This document shows, piece after piece, positions 1 to 8,870 of a DNA stretch of 13,350 nt. The notes under the pieces were generated by a model. That model was not told the DNA's origin, did no database searches, and was given only the letters and a program-made list of their open reading frames with translations. The translations under genes were made by a program, and so were the position numbers. The stretch comes from an uncultured Porphyromonadaceae bacterium (lineage in GTDB: Bacteria > Bacteroidota > Bacteroidia > Bacteroidales > Muribaculaceae): positions 1 through 13,350 of the forward strand of contig CAMWKC010000032.1 in assembly GCA_947174735.1 (NCBI GenBank), given 5' to 3'. Every line of letters starts with the position of its first letter. Within the stretch, counting starts at the first letter, position 1.

Positions 1-11
1 AATCATAATTA

Positions 12-44
12 AGAGGATATGTCGTTATGCCAAACATATCCTCT
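12..44 (-). terminator. Hairpin terminator of the susC/susD operon
   Basis: An 11-bp perfect inverted repeat (12-22 paired with 34-44) with an 11-base loop lies about 70 bases downstream of the SusD stop codon. On the minus strand it is followed by a mildly U-rich tail (TTAATTATGATT), so it most likely ends the susC-susD transcript. The U tract is weak, so termination strength is uncertain. Confidence 0.65.
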
Positions 45-116
45 GTTCAAATACTTAAAAAAGTTGTTTTAGAATGTAACTGTAATCTATTATTTGAATG
101 TCTATATAGTATTACT

Positions 117-1592
117 TCAGCGTGTGCCACCAAAGAGCCAGACAGGTTCGGTGAAGATATACATACCGGCGTCGTTACCGGTGCCGAAAGCTGCCGCTAT
201 GTTAGGATTGGCAGCTACATCGCTATTACCGTAGGGAAGGCGCAGAGGCCAGCGGTTAGCACCTGCTACTGTATTATTGGGATTAAGTGGTGTGAGCCAT
301 TCCTCACCAAGTGCGCGGCCGCGGCGCAAATCATTATAGTAGCTTATGGGACCTGTCACTGCAGTAGAAATGAATTTCTGACGCATTACTTCATTTAGGG
401 TAGCTTCCGGAACTGGAAGTACAGGTAATTCCGAGTATTCGAAAGCGGCTGCTCTACGGTATTCTGCGTATGAACATGTCATAGCCTCCGTCATAGGTGT
501 GGAAGCATCACGGCTGAGACGAACACGGGCTTCGGCTTGTATCAACAGTAATTCCGACTTAGCGAGTATATAAAGTGGAGCATTGGTATTTGAAAGCCAT
601 ACCGGAGCTCCTACCTGCTGGGTAGTGACGGAGAGAGAAGCATCGCCTGCCGGTGCCCACAGTATACCGGTGCTGAAAGTATCACAGGCATACATATCAA
701 GACGCGGATCACCGTTCTCAGCCAGAAGTGTAGCTAAAGTACCGTTAGCACCGAGGTATTTACGACTGCGCATGAAGGCTGCCCACGGGTTGTCGCGGTC
801 AGGATTATCGAATATATCGAGTACAGCACCGTCAAAGCCGAGATCAAGAGCTTTCTGTGCTGTTTCATCCACGGCCGCCAGACAGTCAGGATAGCGGTAC
901 ATACCGTCCAACAGAAGCCGTGCCTTAATACCGTATGTAAGAGCAAGCCACTTTGCAGTGCTGCCTTGATAGAGTAAATCCTGTGTACCGACGTTGTCAA
1001 GATGTTCACGGTCTGCTTCCGTAAGATGAGTGATAGCGCTGTCTATTGTTTTAAGTAGTCCGGCGTAGATATCTTCCTGTTTATCGAGTTTCGGTGTCTT
1101 AATATTAGCGTTCAAGGCTTCACTATATGGTACATCGCCATGCAACAGAGTTACAATTTCCCATTTGATACACCATAAAGTTTCGGCCATGCCTAACAAA
1201 TCGAGCTGACCGGCGTTAAGTCCGCCTTCACCGCATTTCTCTATAATTTGCTTTACGTTCTGCAAATTACGATAGATTGTATTCCAATCGTTATTAAAAG
1301 TCGTGGCGGCCGCAGTCACACCCGGATCACGCAATTCGGCATACATCAGAAGATTATTACCGTCGCCAAACATCTGCTCGTTATATGATGATATGTACCA
1401 AGCGTAACTGCCCCCGATATTGGAGAAGCCTGTCGAGACAATTGCGTCCGTAATCTGGAAACGGGCATTGACTGTTTCGGCCGGTGGATTGCTGGTATTA
1501 CGGTTAAGACGGTCCATTTCGGCATCAGTACAGGCTCCGACAGTCATCAGCAGACCTGCGGCTATAAGAGATATTAAACTTGAAATCTTCAT
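117..1592 (-). CDS. SusD/RagB-like outer-membrane lipoprotein (SusD-like_2 type)
   Basis: This 491-residue protein is the surface lipoprotein partner of a TonB-dependent transporter. SusD family members cap the SusC barrel and help bind a nutrient, usually a glycan or peptide. The N-terminus is a lipoprotein signal peptide with Cys21 as the lipidation site (TVGAC), followed by a polar linker. The helical segment around residues 126-160, ending in GDVPYSEAL, matches the SusD-family signature, and the C-terminal part (RLPYG..DVAANPN) resembles the SusD-like_2 branch. Length is normal for the family. It begins 27 bases after the SusC stop codon, so the two genes are almost certainly co-transcribed. 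No glycoside hydrolase, protease or sensor regulator lies beside it, so the substrate cannot be inferred. The family is clear; the subfamily is from recognition only. Confidence 0.9.
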   Translation of the reverse strand: MKISSLISLIAAGLLMTVGACTDAEMDRLNRNTSNPPAETVNARFQITDAIVSTGFSNIGGSYAWYISSYNEQMFGDGNNLLMYAELRDPGVTAAATTFNNDWNTIYRNLQNVKQIIEKCGEGGLNAGQLDLLGMAETLWCIKWEIVTLLHGDVPYSEALNANIKTPKLDKQEDIYAGLLKTIDSAITHLTEADREHLDNVGTQDLLYQGSTAKWLALTYGIKARLLLDGMYRYPDCLAAVDETAQKALDLGFDGAVLDIFDNPDRDNPWAAFMRSRKYLGANGTLATLLAENGDPRLDMYACDTFSTGILWAPAGDASLSVTTQQVGAPVWLSNTNAPLYILAKSELLLIQAEARVRLSRDASTPMTEAMTCSYAEYRRAAAFEYSELPVLPVPEATLNEVMRQKFISTAVTGPISYYNDLRRGRALGEEWLTPLNPNNTVAGANRWPLRLPYGNSDVAANPNIAAAFGTGNDAGMYIFTEPVWLFGGTR

Positions 1593-1619
1593 AAGACTTT
1601 GATTTTCATCTGTACGGAT

Positions 1620-4565
1620 TTAAAAAGTGATTTTAAGCCCACCGCCTATGGCAGTTGTAGCGGGCATGGAGAAACGCTCGAAATAACCACCCATATTGCC
1701 ATTACCCTGCGAAGATTCAGGGTCGAAGTTCGGCAGACGTGTCCATAGAAGCACGTTCCGTGCGAAAGCTGACAATTGAAGTTTCAGCGGTCCGAGGTCA
1801 GGAAGCTGCCATGTCAGCGATATATCTCGCAACTTGACGAAGCTCATATCATAGACTCCGCTCTCGCCCACCTGATAATAAGTCATATAATACTGCTGAC
1901 GTTCGACTTCAACAGTATTAGGTTCACCTGTGGCTTCATCTATACCTTCAGCTATAAAAGTCCCCTCATGCCATGGGAGTGATTCCATCGTTACACCGGC
2001 ATTGTTGAGCACCATATTGGTACCGTGATACATACGGCCACCATGCTGCCAGCTTAGTGTGGCGTTTAACGACAGTCTGCGCCAGCGTGCGCTGAGATTA
2101 AATCCTGTCACGAAGTCAGGCGAGCAGCTACCAAGATCTACCGAAGCTGCTGTAGCCTGCGGAAGTCCCTTGCTGAGAAGAAGCTGACCGTCGTCAGTAC
2201 GTTTGAAAGCTGTACCGTAAATAATAGGATAAGTCTTTCCTGCCTCGGCGCGTACCTGAGGCGAAGTGAATCCGCCGAGCATTAGAGATTCGACACCGGG
2301 AGCCAGTTCTACTACCTTGTTGTCTGTTAGTGTCAGATTAGCTCCAAGATTTATTTCCCAATCAGCACCGCGTACTACGGTACCGTCTATGAGTATCTCA
2401 TGACTCCATGTGCGCATGCGACCGGCATTCATAGTCATATACTGATAACCGGTTGAACCGGCCGTCGGCACCGAGAATATCTGATCTGTGATGTTTTGGT
2501 AAGACACCGTGTATTCCGCGTGCAGTCGGTCACCTAACAACCCGATTTCTATACCAGCTTCTACATTTTCTGTATTCTGGGGCTTCAGCTGTGGGTCATA
2601 TATCTGCTGGTAAGGCACGTATGAAGCTATGCCGTCTATAGGATAGCGTAACGGATAATAGGTATACATACCGCTACCGTACTGTGGCGTGAAATAGTAA
2701 TCGGTAAGATATGTGCCTGCCTGGCCGACCTGTGCGTATGATACACGTAGCTTGCCGTAATCAATAGCCGTGACACTTTGCAAAGCCGGCAGTTGGCTCC
2801 ACATCCATGCGAGCGAGACCGAAGGATAGAATACCGACCGGTGAGCACGCGGCATACTTGATACATAGTCATTGCGGCCGGTGACGTTCAGATATAGCAT
2901 TGACCGCCATGCAGCACTGAGATTACCAAAGAAACCTACCGTGCGGCTGCGTCGTGTATATTCCGAACTGGAATAGAATGTGGCATTACCTATAACAGGC
3001 ATACCGTAGAAATTGAAGTTCGTACCGTTATAATTCCACCAGCGGGCATTGTTTTGGTTTACTTCGCAACCTACCATAAGACCGATTTCCCAGTCTGTTC
3101 CTAAATAAGCGTTGAAGTCAGCTGTAGCCAGATTATTGAAAATAATGCGGCTGACCCCGTAATTGTCTATAGAACCGTTGTTATTTCCCGCGCTTCCCAC
3201 TTCGAGTATATCGGAGTCATTAGTATTATAGACATCAAGACCTGCCTGTTCGCGTATTTTGAGAGTAAATATGTCGCTCAGGCCGTACAACGGATTATAT
3301 TCAGCCCATACATTGCCGTAACCTCTGTCAGTATTTTGGTTATAACTGTTGTTGGCTGCCCACCAGTAGGGATTATCATATACAGTCGGCCTGTAGGATA
3401 CTTGTGCGGCAGGATCACCGGGACGATGACACGGTGTACCTTTCAGATCGAATTCAGCCGGTGCCGTGTACACCGAATTAAGTATAGCAGAGTTAGCCGA
3501 CGGGGCCGATTTAATACGTGTGGAAGCGTAATTAGCCGAGAATCCTGTTGACAGACGGTCTGTAAGTTTCAGATCTGTGAGAGCACGTACACCCCATCGG
3601 TTCATTCCCGTTGTAGGTACTATACCTTTCTGGTATGAATTACTTACGCCGAAGGCATAGTCCCCTTTAGCCGTATGCTGACTAACCGAGATATTGGTAT
3701 TGGCAGTTATACCCGTCTGAAAGAAGGTTCCTACATTGTCGTAAATAGTTGGTGTGGTCCAACCGCTTAGGCCGGCATCAGCCAATACCGGATTATAATA
3801 TTCTCCCGGATGTCCCTGACTGTCGCCGCCGTATTTTGCATCGGAAGGAAGCATGGATATACGCGGTCCCCATGTCATAGCTGAGTTAGGGGCAAAAGCC
3901 GAAATGGAAGTACCCTGAGCATAGACTTCCTGACGTCTGAAGCGGCGGGAAGCCATTTCGGCCGACACATCGGTAGAGAGTGTTACTGTAGGATGCGCCG
4001 TTTTACTATGACTGCGTTTCGTAGTGATGACAATGACACCGTTTGAAGCTCGTATACCGTAAAGCGCGGCTGCCGCCTGACCTTTGAGCACATTTATCGA
4101 CTCAATGTCTTCCGGATTGATGTCTATTGAACGGTCAGCGAGGTTAGCACCGCGTGTCGAGTTACCGGTACTGAAATCCGGAGTGGATTCAACCGGCATA
4201 CCGTCGACTACATAGAGCGGACGGTTGTTGCCTGTAAACGAACGGGCTCCGCGTATTACAATCTGGGCCGACGCACCCGGCGAACCCGACGATGGTCTAA
4301 TATCTACACCCGACAGACGTCCCTGCATCGCTGAGGCTAACGAAGCGGTACCGGCTGTGTTTAACTGATCGGCATCAAGGTGCTGTATACTATAGCCTAA
4401 TGTGCGGGGGTCTTTTCTGATACCCATAGCTGTCACTACCAAATCGTCAAGCTGACTGAAGAAGGCTGAATCGACAGGTGTAACGTTATTATATGTCGTG
4501 TCAGGTGTTTCAGCCAAGGTATTAAAAGTTAATCCCAAAGCAATGACAGACAGGTATAGTTTCAT
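1620..4565 (-). CDS. SusC/RagA-family TonB-linked outer-membrane transporter
   Basis: This 981-residue outer-membrane beta-barrel imports a substrate using TonB energy, with the SusD-like lipoprotein encoded just downstream. Residues 1-19 look like a signal peptide. A TonB-box-like segment with the SusC-typical LDDLVVTAMGIRK lies at 39-51. The plug domain (about 40-183) carries VIRGARSF, PLYVVDGMP and DIESINVLKGQAAAALYG, all typical of SusC. The rest is barrel, ending in a terminal Phe (GGGLKITF). Most SusC proteins have an N-terminal carboxypeptidase-regulatory-like domain of about 80 residues before the TonB box. Here only about 20 residues separate signal peptide and TonB box. An in-frame TAA lies four codons upstream of the ATG, so the N-terminus cannot be longer. 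No TAnnTTTG promoter is evident in the 113-base gap to mutS. Substrate unknown. Confidence 0.95.
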   Translation of the reverse strand: MKLYLSVIALGLTFNTLAETPDTTYNNVTPVDSAFFSQLDDLVVTAMGIRKDPRTLGYSIQHLDADQLNTAGTASLASAMQGRLSGVDIRPSSGSPGASAQIVIRGARSFTGNNRPLYVVDGMPVESTPDFSTGNSTRGANLADRSIDINPEDIESINVLKGQAAAALYGIRASNGVIVITTKRSHSKTAHPTVTLSTDVSAEMASRRFRRQEVYAQGTSISAFAPNSAMTWGPRISMLPSDAKYGGDSQGHPGEYYNPVLADAGLSGWTTPTIYDNVGTFFQTGITANTNISVSQHTAKGDYAFGVSNSYQKGIVPTTGMNRWGVRALTDLKLTDRLSTGFSANYASTRIKSAPSANSAILNSVYTAPAEFDLKGTPCHRPGDPAAQVSYRPTVYDNPYWWAANNSYNQNTDRGYGNVWAEYNPLYGLSDIFTLKIREQAGLDVYNTNDSDILEVGSAGNNNGSIDNYGVSRIIFNNLATADFNAYLGTDWEIGLMVGCEVNQNNARWWNYNGTNFNFYGMPVIGNATFYSSSEYTRRSRTVGFFGNLSAAWRSMLYLNVTGRNDYVSSMPRAHRSVFYPSVSLAWMWSQLPALQSVTAIDYGKLRVSYAQVGQAGTYLTDYYFTPQYGSGMYTYYPLRYPIDGIASYVPYQQIYDPQLKPQNTENVEAGIEIGLLGDRLHAEYTVSYQNITDQIFSVPTAGSTGYQYMTMNAGRMRTWSHEILIDGTVVRGADWEINLGANLTLTDNKVVELAPGVESLMLGGFTSPQVRAEAGKTYPIIYGTAFKRTDDGQLLLSKGLPQATAASVDLGSCSPDFVTGFNLSARWRRLSLNATLSWQHGGRMYHGTNMVLNNAGVTMESLPWHEGTFIAEGIDEATGEPNTVEVERQQYYMTYYQVGESGVYDMSFVKLRDISLTWQLPDLGPLKLQLSAFARNVLLWTRLPNFDPESSQGNGNMGGYFERFSMPATTAIGGGLKITF

Positions 4566-4590
4566 GTGTGGAAGTTATTGAGGCATAAGT

Positions 4591-4627
4591 AAAAATAGGG
4601 GTCTTATACATTTCTTATCCGACCCCT
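4591..4627 (-). terminator. Rho-independent terminator of mutS
   Basis: On the minus strand a 7-bp stem (4621-4627 with 4597-4603, AGGGGTC paired with GACCCCT) is followed at once by the U tract TATTTTTA (4590-4597). It lies about 50 bases after the mutS stop codon and about 30 bases before the SusC start, so it should end mutS transcripts. It could also act as an attenuator if susC is read from mutS. Confidence 0.75.
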
Positions 4628-4678
4628 TGGGCCTCCTGTGCGATGTGGGAGGAGAGGGAGACGGAGAGAGAACGAACG

Positions 4679-7288
4679 TCAGTCCGAACCTGTCAGTAAC
4701 GAGCGCATGTCGTAGAGCAGGTCAAGAGCCTGACGTGGAGTAAGATTGTCAATGTTAAGGTCCAGAAGACGGTCACGTAGCTGTGAAAGCAGCGGGTCAT
4801 CAAGCTGAAATATCGACATCTGGCACGCATCGGGAACCGGCGCTGTAAGAGCTGGTTTACCTCCCGGGTCACGCGGCGCGTTCTTTTCAAGCTGTCGCAG
4901 TACCTGTGAGGCACGTTTTACTATGGCCGGCGGCATACCCGCAAGTTTGGCTACATGTATACCGAAACTGTGTTCTGAACCGCCTCGTTCAAGTTTACGC
5001 ATGAACACCACCTTACCGTCAATGTCACGTACAGAAACATTGTAGTTGACTACTCTCGGATAAGTCTTCTCCATCTCATTAAGTTCGTGATAATGGGTGG
5101 CGAACAGTGTTTTGGGACGGCAACGCTTGTTATTGTGGATATGTTCCACAATAGCCCAGGCTATAGAGATACCATCGTATGTCGATGTACCGCGTCCTAA
5201 TTCGTCGAACAGTATTAGCGAGCGATCACTCATGTTATTGAGTATAGCGGCTGCTTCGGTCATTTCAACCATAAAGGTTGATTCGCCCAGAGATATGTTA
5301 TCGCTTGCTCCGACACGAGTGAATATCTTGTCAGTGATGCCTATATGGGCTTCGGTAGCAGGTACAAAACTGCCTGTCTGTGCCATAAGTACAATCAGGG
5401 CTGTCTGACGCAGCAATGCTGACTTACCACTCATATTAGGACCTGTTATCATCATTATCTGAGTCTCCTCCGGATCCAGTTCAACATCATTGGCTATATA
5501 TGACTGTCCCGGCGGCAGACGACGTTCTATGACAGGGTGGCGCCCCTGACGTATGCTGAGTTTACGGTCTTTATCAAGCACCGGTCTTACATAGCCGTTG
5601 TCAGCCGCTACAGTACCCAGACCGCAAAGACAGTCAATACGTGCTGTCAGAACAGCGTTGTTCTGAAGTTCGCCTATATGTCGCGTCAGTTCGTCGAGGA
5701 GCCCGTTATAAATTCTGCTCTCGGCTATCCCGATACCCTCCTGTGCATGGAGTATTTTCTGTTCGTATTCCTTGAGTTCGGGGGTAATGTAGCGTTCGGC
5801 GTTTACCAGAGTCTGTTTGCGTATCCACTCCGGAGGCACTTTCGAGCGGTGTGTATTACGCACTTCTATATAATAGCCGAAAACATTATTATTACTTATC
5901 TTAAGTGACGTAATACCGGTGGCTTGTATCTCGCGGTTGACTATCTGCTGTAGTGCTGACTTGCTGTCGTGAGCGAATGAGCGCATTTTGTCAAGCTCTA
6001 TATCCACGCCTGCACGTATCACTTCGCCTCCTCCCTTGCCGAATGTAGCCGGTGGGTCATCGGTGATAGTGCGTTCTATACGACGCGCAAGGGCGTCAAG
6101 ATTGTTATATCTGCCATTCAGCTTTTCGAGTACATCACATCCGCAGCCTGCCAGTAACGAGCAGATATGAGATATATTGTCGATAGCGTCACGTAGATGC
6201 AGCATCTCACGTGGGCCTATACGTCGTGAAGATATTTTACACACCAGTTTTTCGATATCTCCTATACCGCGTAGTGTATCAGTGAGCTGACTGCGTAATT
6301 CAGGATTGGCATAGAAGTGTTCGACAGCATCGAGGCGGGCGTTGATATTTTCTTGATCAATCAACGGAAACTGTAACCAGCGCCCAAGCATACGGCGTCC
6401 CATAGGTGTTAAAGTACGGTCGATAACCTGTCGCAGACTCCAACCCTCGGGATTTAGTGGTTCGTGCAGCTCAAGATTACGCACTGTGAATCGGTCGAGA
6501 CGTACATAGCGGTCTTCGTCGAGTCTGGCCAGCGAAGTAATGTGGGCTGTCTCGGTGTGCTGCGTGAGATCAAGATAATGCAGCAGACTTCCGGCGGCTA
6601 TAACAGCCTCTCCCATACCGTCTACACCGAAACCTTTCAGCGTCTGTACATCGAAGTGTTTCAACAGACGTCCGCGTGCTGTCTGGTCAGTATATACCCA
6701 GTCATCAAGTTCGTAGGTAGGACAACGCAGTGTGAAGTGATTATCACAATAGTCGCGCAGGCCGCGCATACGTAACAGTTCACGCGGAGCCATATCGGCT
6801 AACAGTTTGTCTACATATGTATCATCTCCCTGAGCACACAGGAATTCACCGGTAGATATGTCAAGAAAGGCTACTCCTACCTGTTTACGTCCTACATGAA
6901 TACCGGCTAAAAAATTATTTTCCGGTGTGTTCATGACGCTGTCACTGGTATTTACACCCGGAGTTACCAATTCGGTTATACCGCGTTTCACCAGCTTCTT
7001 GGTCTGTTTGGGATCCTCGAGCTGTTCGCAGATGGCTACACGCTTTCCGGCCCGCACAAGTTTGGGCAGATAAGTATCGAGGGCATGATGCGGAAATCCG
7101 GCCAAAGGTATCGGACCGGATTTGCCGTTACCCCGGCGTGTAAGTGTAATACCTAAAATTTCGCTTGCGGCGATAGCATCGTCCGAGAATGTCTCATAGA
7201 AGTCACCGACGCGAAACAGCAGTATAGCATCCGGATGTTTACGTTTCATCTGCTCATACTGCGTCATCAGAGGTGTGTCTGTTGCCAT
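4679..7288 (-). CDS. mutS: DNA mismatch repair ATPase MutS
   Basis: MutS recognises mismatches and small loops in newly replicated DNA and recruits MutL to start strand-specific repair. The 869-residue protein has the full-length MutS1 layout. The mismatch-binding Phe-x-Glu motif is at residues 30-32 (GDFYETF). The connector, lever and clamp domains follow to about residue 560. The ATPase has Walker A GPNMSGKS at 616-623, the SLGESTF signature at about 666-672, Walker B LILFDELGRGTST with Asp695-Glu696, and the switch FATHYHEL at 729-736. A C-terminal tail with a DPLLSQLRD helix completes it. Every key residue is present, so it should be active. It is transcribed alone, between the luxS terminator with its adjoining promoter and its own terminator. 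The ATG at 7288 fits the usual TPxMxQY N-terminus. It does not appear functionally linked to its neighbours. Confidence 0.98.
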   Translation of the reverse strand: MATDTPLMTQYEQMKRKHPDAILLFRVGDFYETFSDDAIAASEILGITLTRRGNGKSGPIPLAGFPHHALDTYLPKLVRAGKRVAICEQLEDPKQTKKLVKRGITELVTPGVNTSDSVMNTPENNFLAGIHVGRKQVGVAFLDISTGEFLCAQGDDTYVDKLLADMAPRELLRMRGLRDYCDNHFTLRCPTYELDDWVYTDQTARGRLLKHFDVQTLKGFGVDGMGEAVIAAGSLLHYLDLTQHTETAHITSLARLDEDRYVRLDRFTVRNLELHEPLNPEGWSLRQVIDRTLTPMGRRMLGRWLQFPLIDQENINARLDAVEHFYANPELRSQLTDTLRGIGDIEKLVCKISSRRIGPREMLHLRDAIDNISHICSLLAGCGCDVLEKLNGRYNNLDALARRIERTITDDPPATFGKGGGEVIRAGVDIELDKMRSFAHDSKSALQQIVNREIQATGITSLKISNNNVFGYYIEVRNTHRSKVPPEWIRKQTLVNAERYITPELKEYEQKILHAQEGIGIAESRIYNGLLDELTRHIGELQNNAVLTARIDCLCGLGTVAADNGYVRPVLDKDRKLSIRQGRHPVIERRLPPGQSYIANDVELDPEETQIMMITGPNMSGKSALLRQTALIVLMAQTGSFVPATEAHIGITDKIFTRVGASDNISLGESTFMVEMTEAAAILNNMSDRSLILFDELGRGTSTYDGISIAWAIVEHIHNNKRCRPKTLFATHYHELNEMEKTYPRVVNYNVSVRDIDGKVVFMRKLERGGSEHSFGIHVAKLAGMPPAIVKRASQVLRQLEKNAPRDPGGKPALTAPVPDACQMSIFQLDDPLLSQLRDRLLDLNIDNLTPRQALDLLYDMRSLLTGSD

Positions 7289-7351
7289 ATAGGTCAGAGA
7301 GGTTGTTGGAAGTGCGGAACTATGCTTGTGGCCTTGTCCTGCCTAAGACTA

Positions 7352-7383
7352 CAAAAGTAGTTAAAAAAAACGACTCCGTAAAA
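7352..7383 (-). promoter_or_regulatory. Putative mutS promoter
   Basis: The minus strand has a perfect Bacteroidota -7 element, TACTTTTG (7359-7352), about 64 bases upstream of the mutS ATG. Twenty bases further upstream the sequence is TTTT rather than TTTG, so the -33 element is imperfect. That element falls inside the luxS terminator stem. Confidence 0.55.
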
Positions 7384-7401
7384 ATAAGTTTACGAAGTCG
7401 T
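7363..7401 (-). terminator. Rho-independent terminator after luxS
   Basis: A 13-bp stem (7389-7401 with 7370-7382) contains one G-U pair and a 6-base loop. On the minus strand it is followed by an uninterrupted run of at least seven T (7369-7363). It starts about 28 bases downstream of the luxS stop codon. It is the strongest intrinsic terminator in the window and marks the end of the lytTR-luxS transcription unit. Confidence 0.88.
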
Positions 7402-7428
7402 CGATTTATTACGGAATCCGGCTGATTT

Positions 7429-7911
7429 TTATGCAGGATAATTAAGATTACTTTCATCAGGATTGGAAAGTGTCTCGTCAAGATAGCGTCTTGCAGCCCC
7501 GCGTGCACCCTCGAGATCCATAAAGGTATAATTGCCGCAGTCGCGTGCCGAGGCTCCCGGTATCTCACCCTCGTAACCGGCTATAAATTTCATAGTGTCG
7601 CGCATCAGCGGCAGAATATCGCGGCTTTGCAGGTCGCCGTTCAACAGCAGGTAATTGCCGGTACAGCAGCCCATCGGTCCCCAGTAGACTACGCGTGAGG
7701 CCCATTCAGGATCGTTGCGCAGATAGGTAGCTGCCAGATGTTCCATAGCATGGAGAGCCTCGGGAGACAGAGCAGGTTCACGGTTAGGCCGTGTCATGCG
7801 TATGTCGAAGGTAGTAATAACATCGCCTGATGGCGTTGTATCTTTGCGCGATACATAGACGCCTGGCTCAAGACGTGTATGGTCGATAGTGAAACTTGCT
7901 ATTTTTTTCAT
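7429..7911 (-). CDS. luxS: S-ribosylhomocysteine lyase LuxS (AI-2 synthase)
   Basis: LuxS cleaves S-ribosylhomocysteine to homocysteine and DPD, the precursor of the signal AI-2. It thereby recycles the S-adenosylhomocysteine left by methylation. The 160-residue length is normal. Metal ligands are His54 and His58 (HAMEHL) and Cys125 (RDCGNY). The catalytic base Glu57 and the catalytic cysteine Cys82 (GPMGCCTGNY) are present, as are His11 and the FDIR..RPN segment. The position after the catalytic cysteine is Cys and Asn follows Gly, where many LuxS proteins have GCRTGFY. This is a mild departure and does not touch the known catalytic residues. The ATG lies 2 bases after the stop codon of the upstream glycosidase-like gene, so translation is probably coupled. 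The nucleosidase acting just before LuxS (Pfs/MtnN) is not in this window. Confidence 0.96.
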   Translation of the reverse strand: MKKIASFTIDHTRLEPGVYVSRKDTTPSGDVITTFDIRMTRPNREPALSPEALHAMEHLAATYLRNDPEWASRVVYWGPMGCCTGNYLLLNGDLQSRDILPLMRDTMKFIAGYEGEIPGASARDCGNYTFMDLEGARGAARRYLDETLSNPDESNLNYPA

Positions 7912-7913
7912 AT

Positions 7914-8870
7914 TTATTGTCTGAATACCAGCAGTGGTGCCGGTAATGGTGTGTCATTATATTTAACGTATTTCTGACGTAGCCGGTCTGTGATATGAGC
8001 GGCGCCTGTTGAATCGCGATAGAAGGTATAGCTGTTACCTCCGGTGAGATAGATAGCATCTGTAAGACCGTATTCCCGCATTGCGTCGGCAAAGTCGTAC
8101 ATAGTTTCTTTGTGGCGGGTCACAATGTAGTACAGTTGGTCGTCAGCATCACGTGCTATGGCAGCACGTTCCACTTTGCCATGCAGATGGAAAGATGAAG
8201 GCAATTCGCCATCGCCGAGCAATACATATTGCCGAAAAAAAGAACCTCCGTTTTGTGCTGTATAATCCGCGACTTTATCAGATAGCGAGATGCCTGTAAC
8301 GGGTCGTCCTGACTTGGAGATAGCCAGATAGCCCTGACGCGATTTACGTTCTTTGGAATTGACTTTCCGGCCTTCATTCACTACTGTGCCGATAAGTGAA
8401 CCGTCGGAATGATAGTCGGCACTGCGTGTGAAAAGTACAAGTGTTCTGTCGGCAGTATCAGGTAATTCCGTCTCCAGTGAAGCTCTTAGTCCTTGGAGCG
8501 GATAGATTTCCATAGCTACTCCCAATACGCTGTCCGAAATCATTTCTGTGCCTTTGGCGGTTGGTATGAAGGGTTGTTGCAGTTTTTCGATATTCTCTCT
8601 GTCACTGACACTCACAGGTACTTCGGTCTCCATGAGGCTATACCGGAATATCCACAGCAGAACACCTGCTATAAGTATTGTCGTCAGTAGACTAAGTATC
8701 AGTAAAATATTCTTTTTTCGCTTAGGCTGTTTACGAGTAGCCCCGAAGTATTCTTCATTCCCGTAACTGCTATCCGAACTATTCTCGATACTGATTACAG
8801 GTATATCGACCGGTCTGTCGTCAGGACGCGGTGTCTCGGTTACCTCAATCACTCTTTGCTCGGTCTTCAT
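7914..8870 (-). CDS. Membrane-anchored phosphodiester-glycosidase (NAGPA)-like protein
   Basis: This 318-residue protein starts with a polar stretch of about 50 residues, then a basic KRKK flank and one membrane segment (about 54-76), suggesting a type II anchor with the C-terminal domain outside the cytoplasmic membrane. The C-terminal half resembles the NAGPA/phosphodiester glycosidase fold. It has a strand pair GYLAISKSGRPVTGIS (180-195), an NGGSFF segment (207-212), RAAIARDADDQLYYIV (235-250) in place of the usual R-T-A-x-G block, and YGLTDAIYLTGGNSYTFYRD (267-286) in place of the usual L-D-G-G-G-S block. The family removes sugar phosphodiester caps, but here the canonical DGGGS is TGGNS, so activity and substrate are uncertain. 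Its start overlaps the LytTR gene by 26 bases and its stop is 2 bases from luxS, which indicates an operon. The fold assignment is by eye. Confidence 0.7.
   Translation of the reverse strand: MKTEQRVIEVTETPRPDDRPVDIPVISIENSSDSSYGNEEYFGATRKQPKRKKNILLILSLLTTILIAGVLLWIFRYSLMETEVPVSVSDRENIEKLQQPFIPTAKGTEMISDSVLGVAMEIYPLQGLRASLETELPDTADRTLVLFTRSADYHSDGSLIGTVVNEGRKVNSKERKSRQGYLAISKSGRPVTGISLSDKVADYTAQNGGSFFRQYVLLGDGELPSSFHLHGKVERAAIARDADDQLYYIVTRHKETMYDFADAMREYGLTDAIYLTGGNSYTFYRDSTGAAHITDRLRQKYVKYNDTPLPAPLLVFRQ

Noticed and set aside
27..398. 123-codon plus-strand frame across the SusD C-terminus
   Set aside because: It starts within the terminator hairpin loop and overlaps the SusD coding sequence in antisense; no protein-like features.
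5097..5908. Plus-strand frames of 103 and 123 codons opposite mutS
   Set aside because: The opposite strand is clearly mutS with all its motifs; these frames have no independent support.
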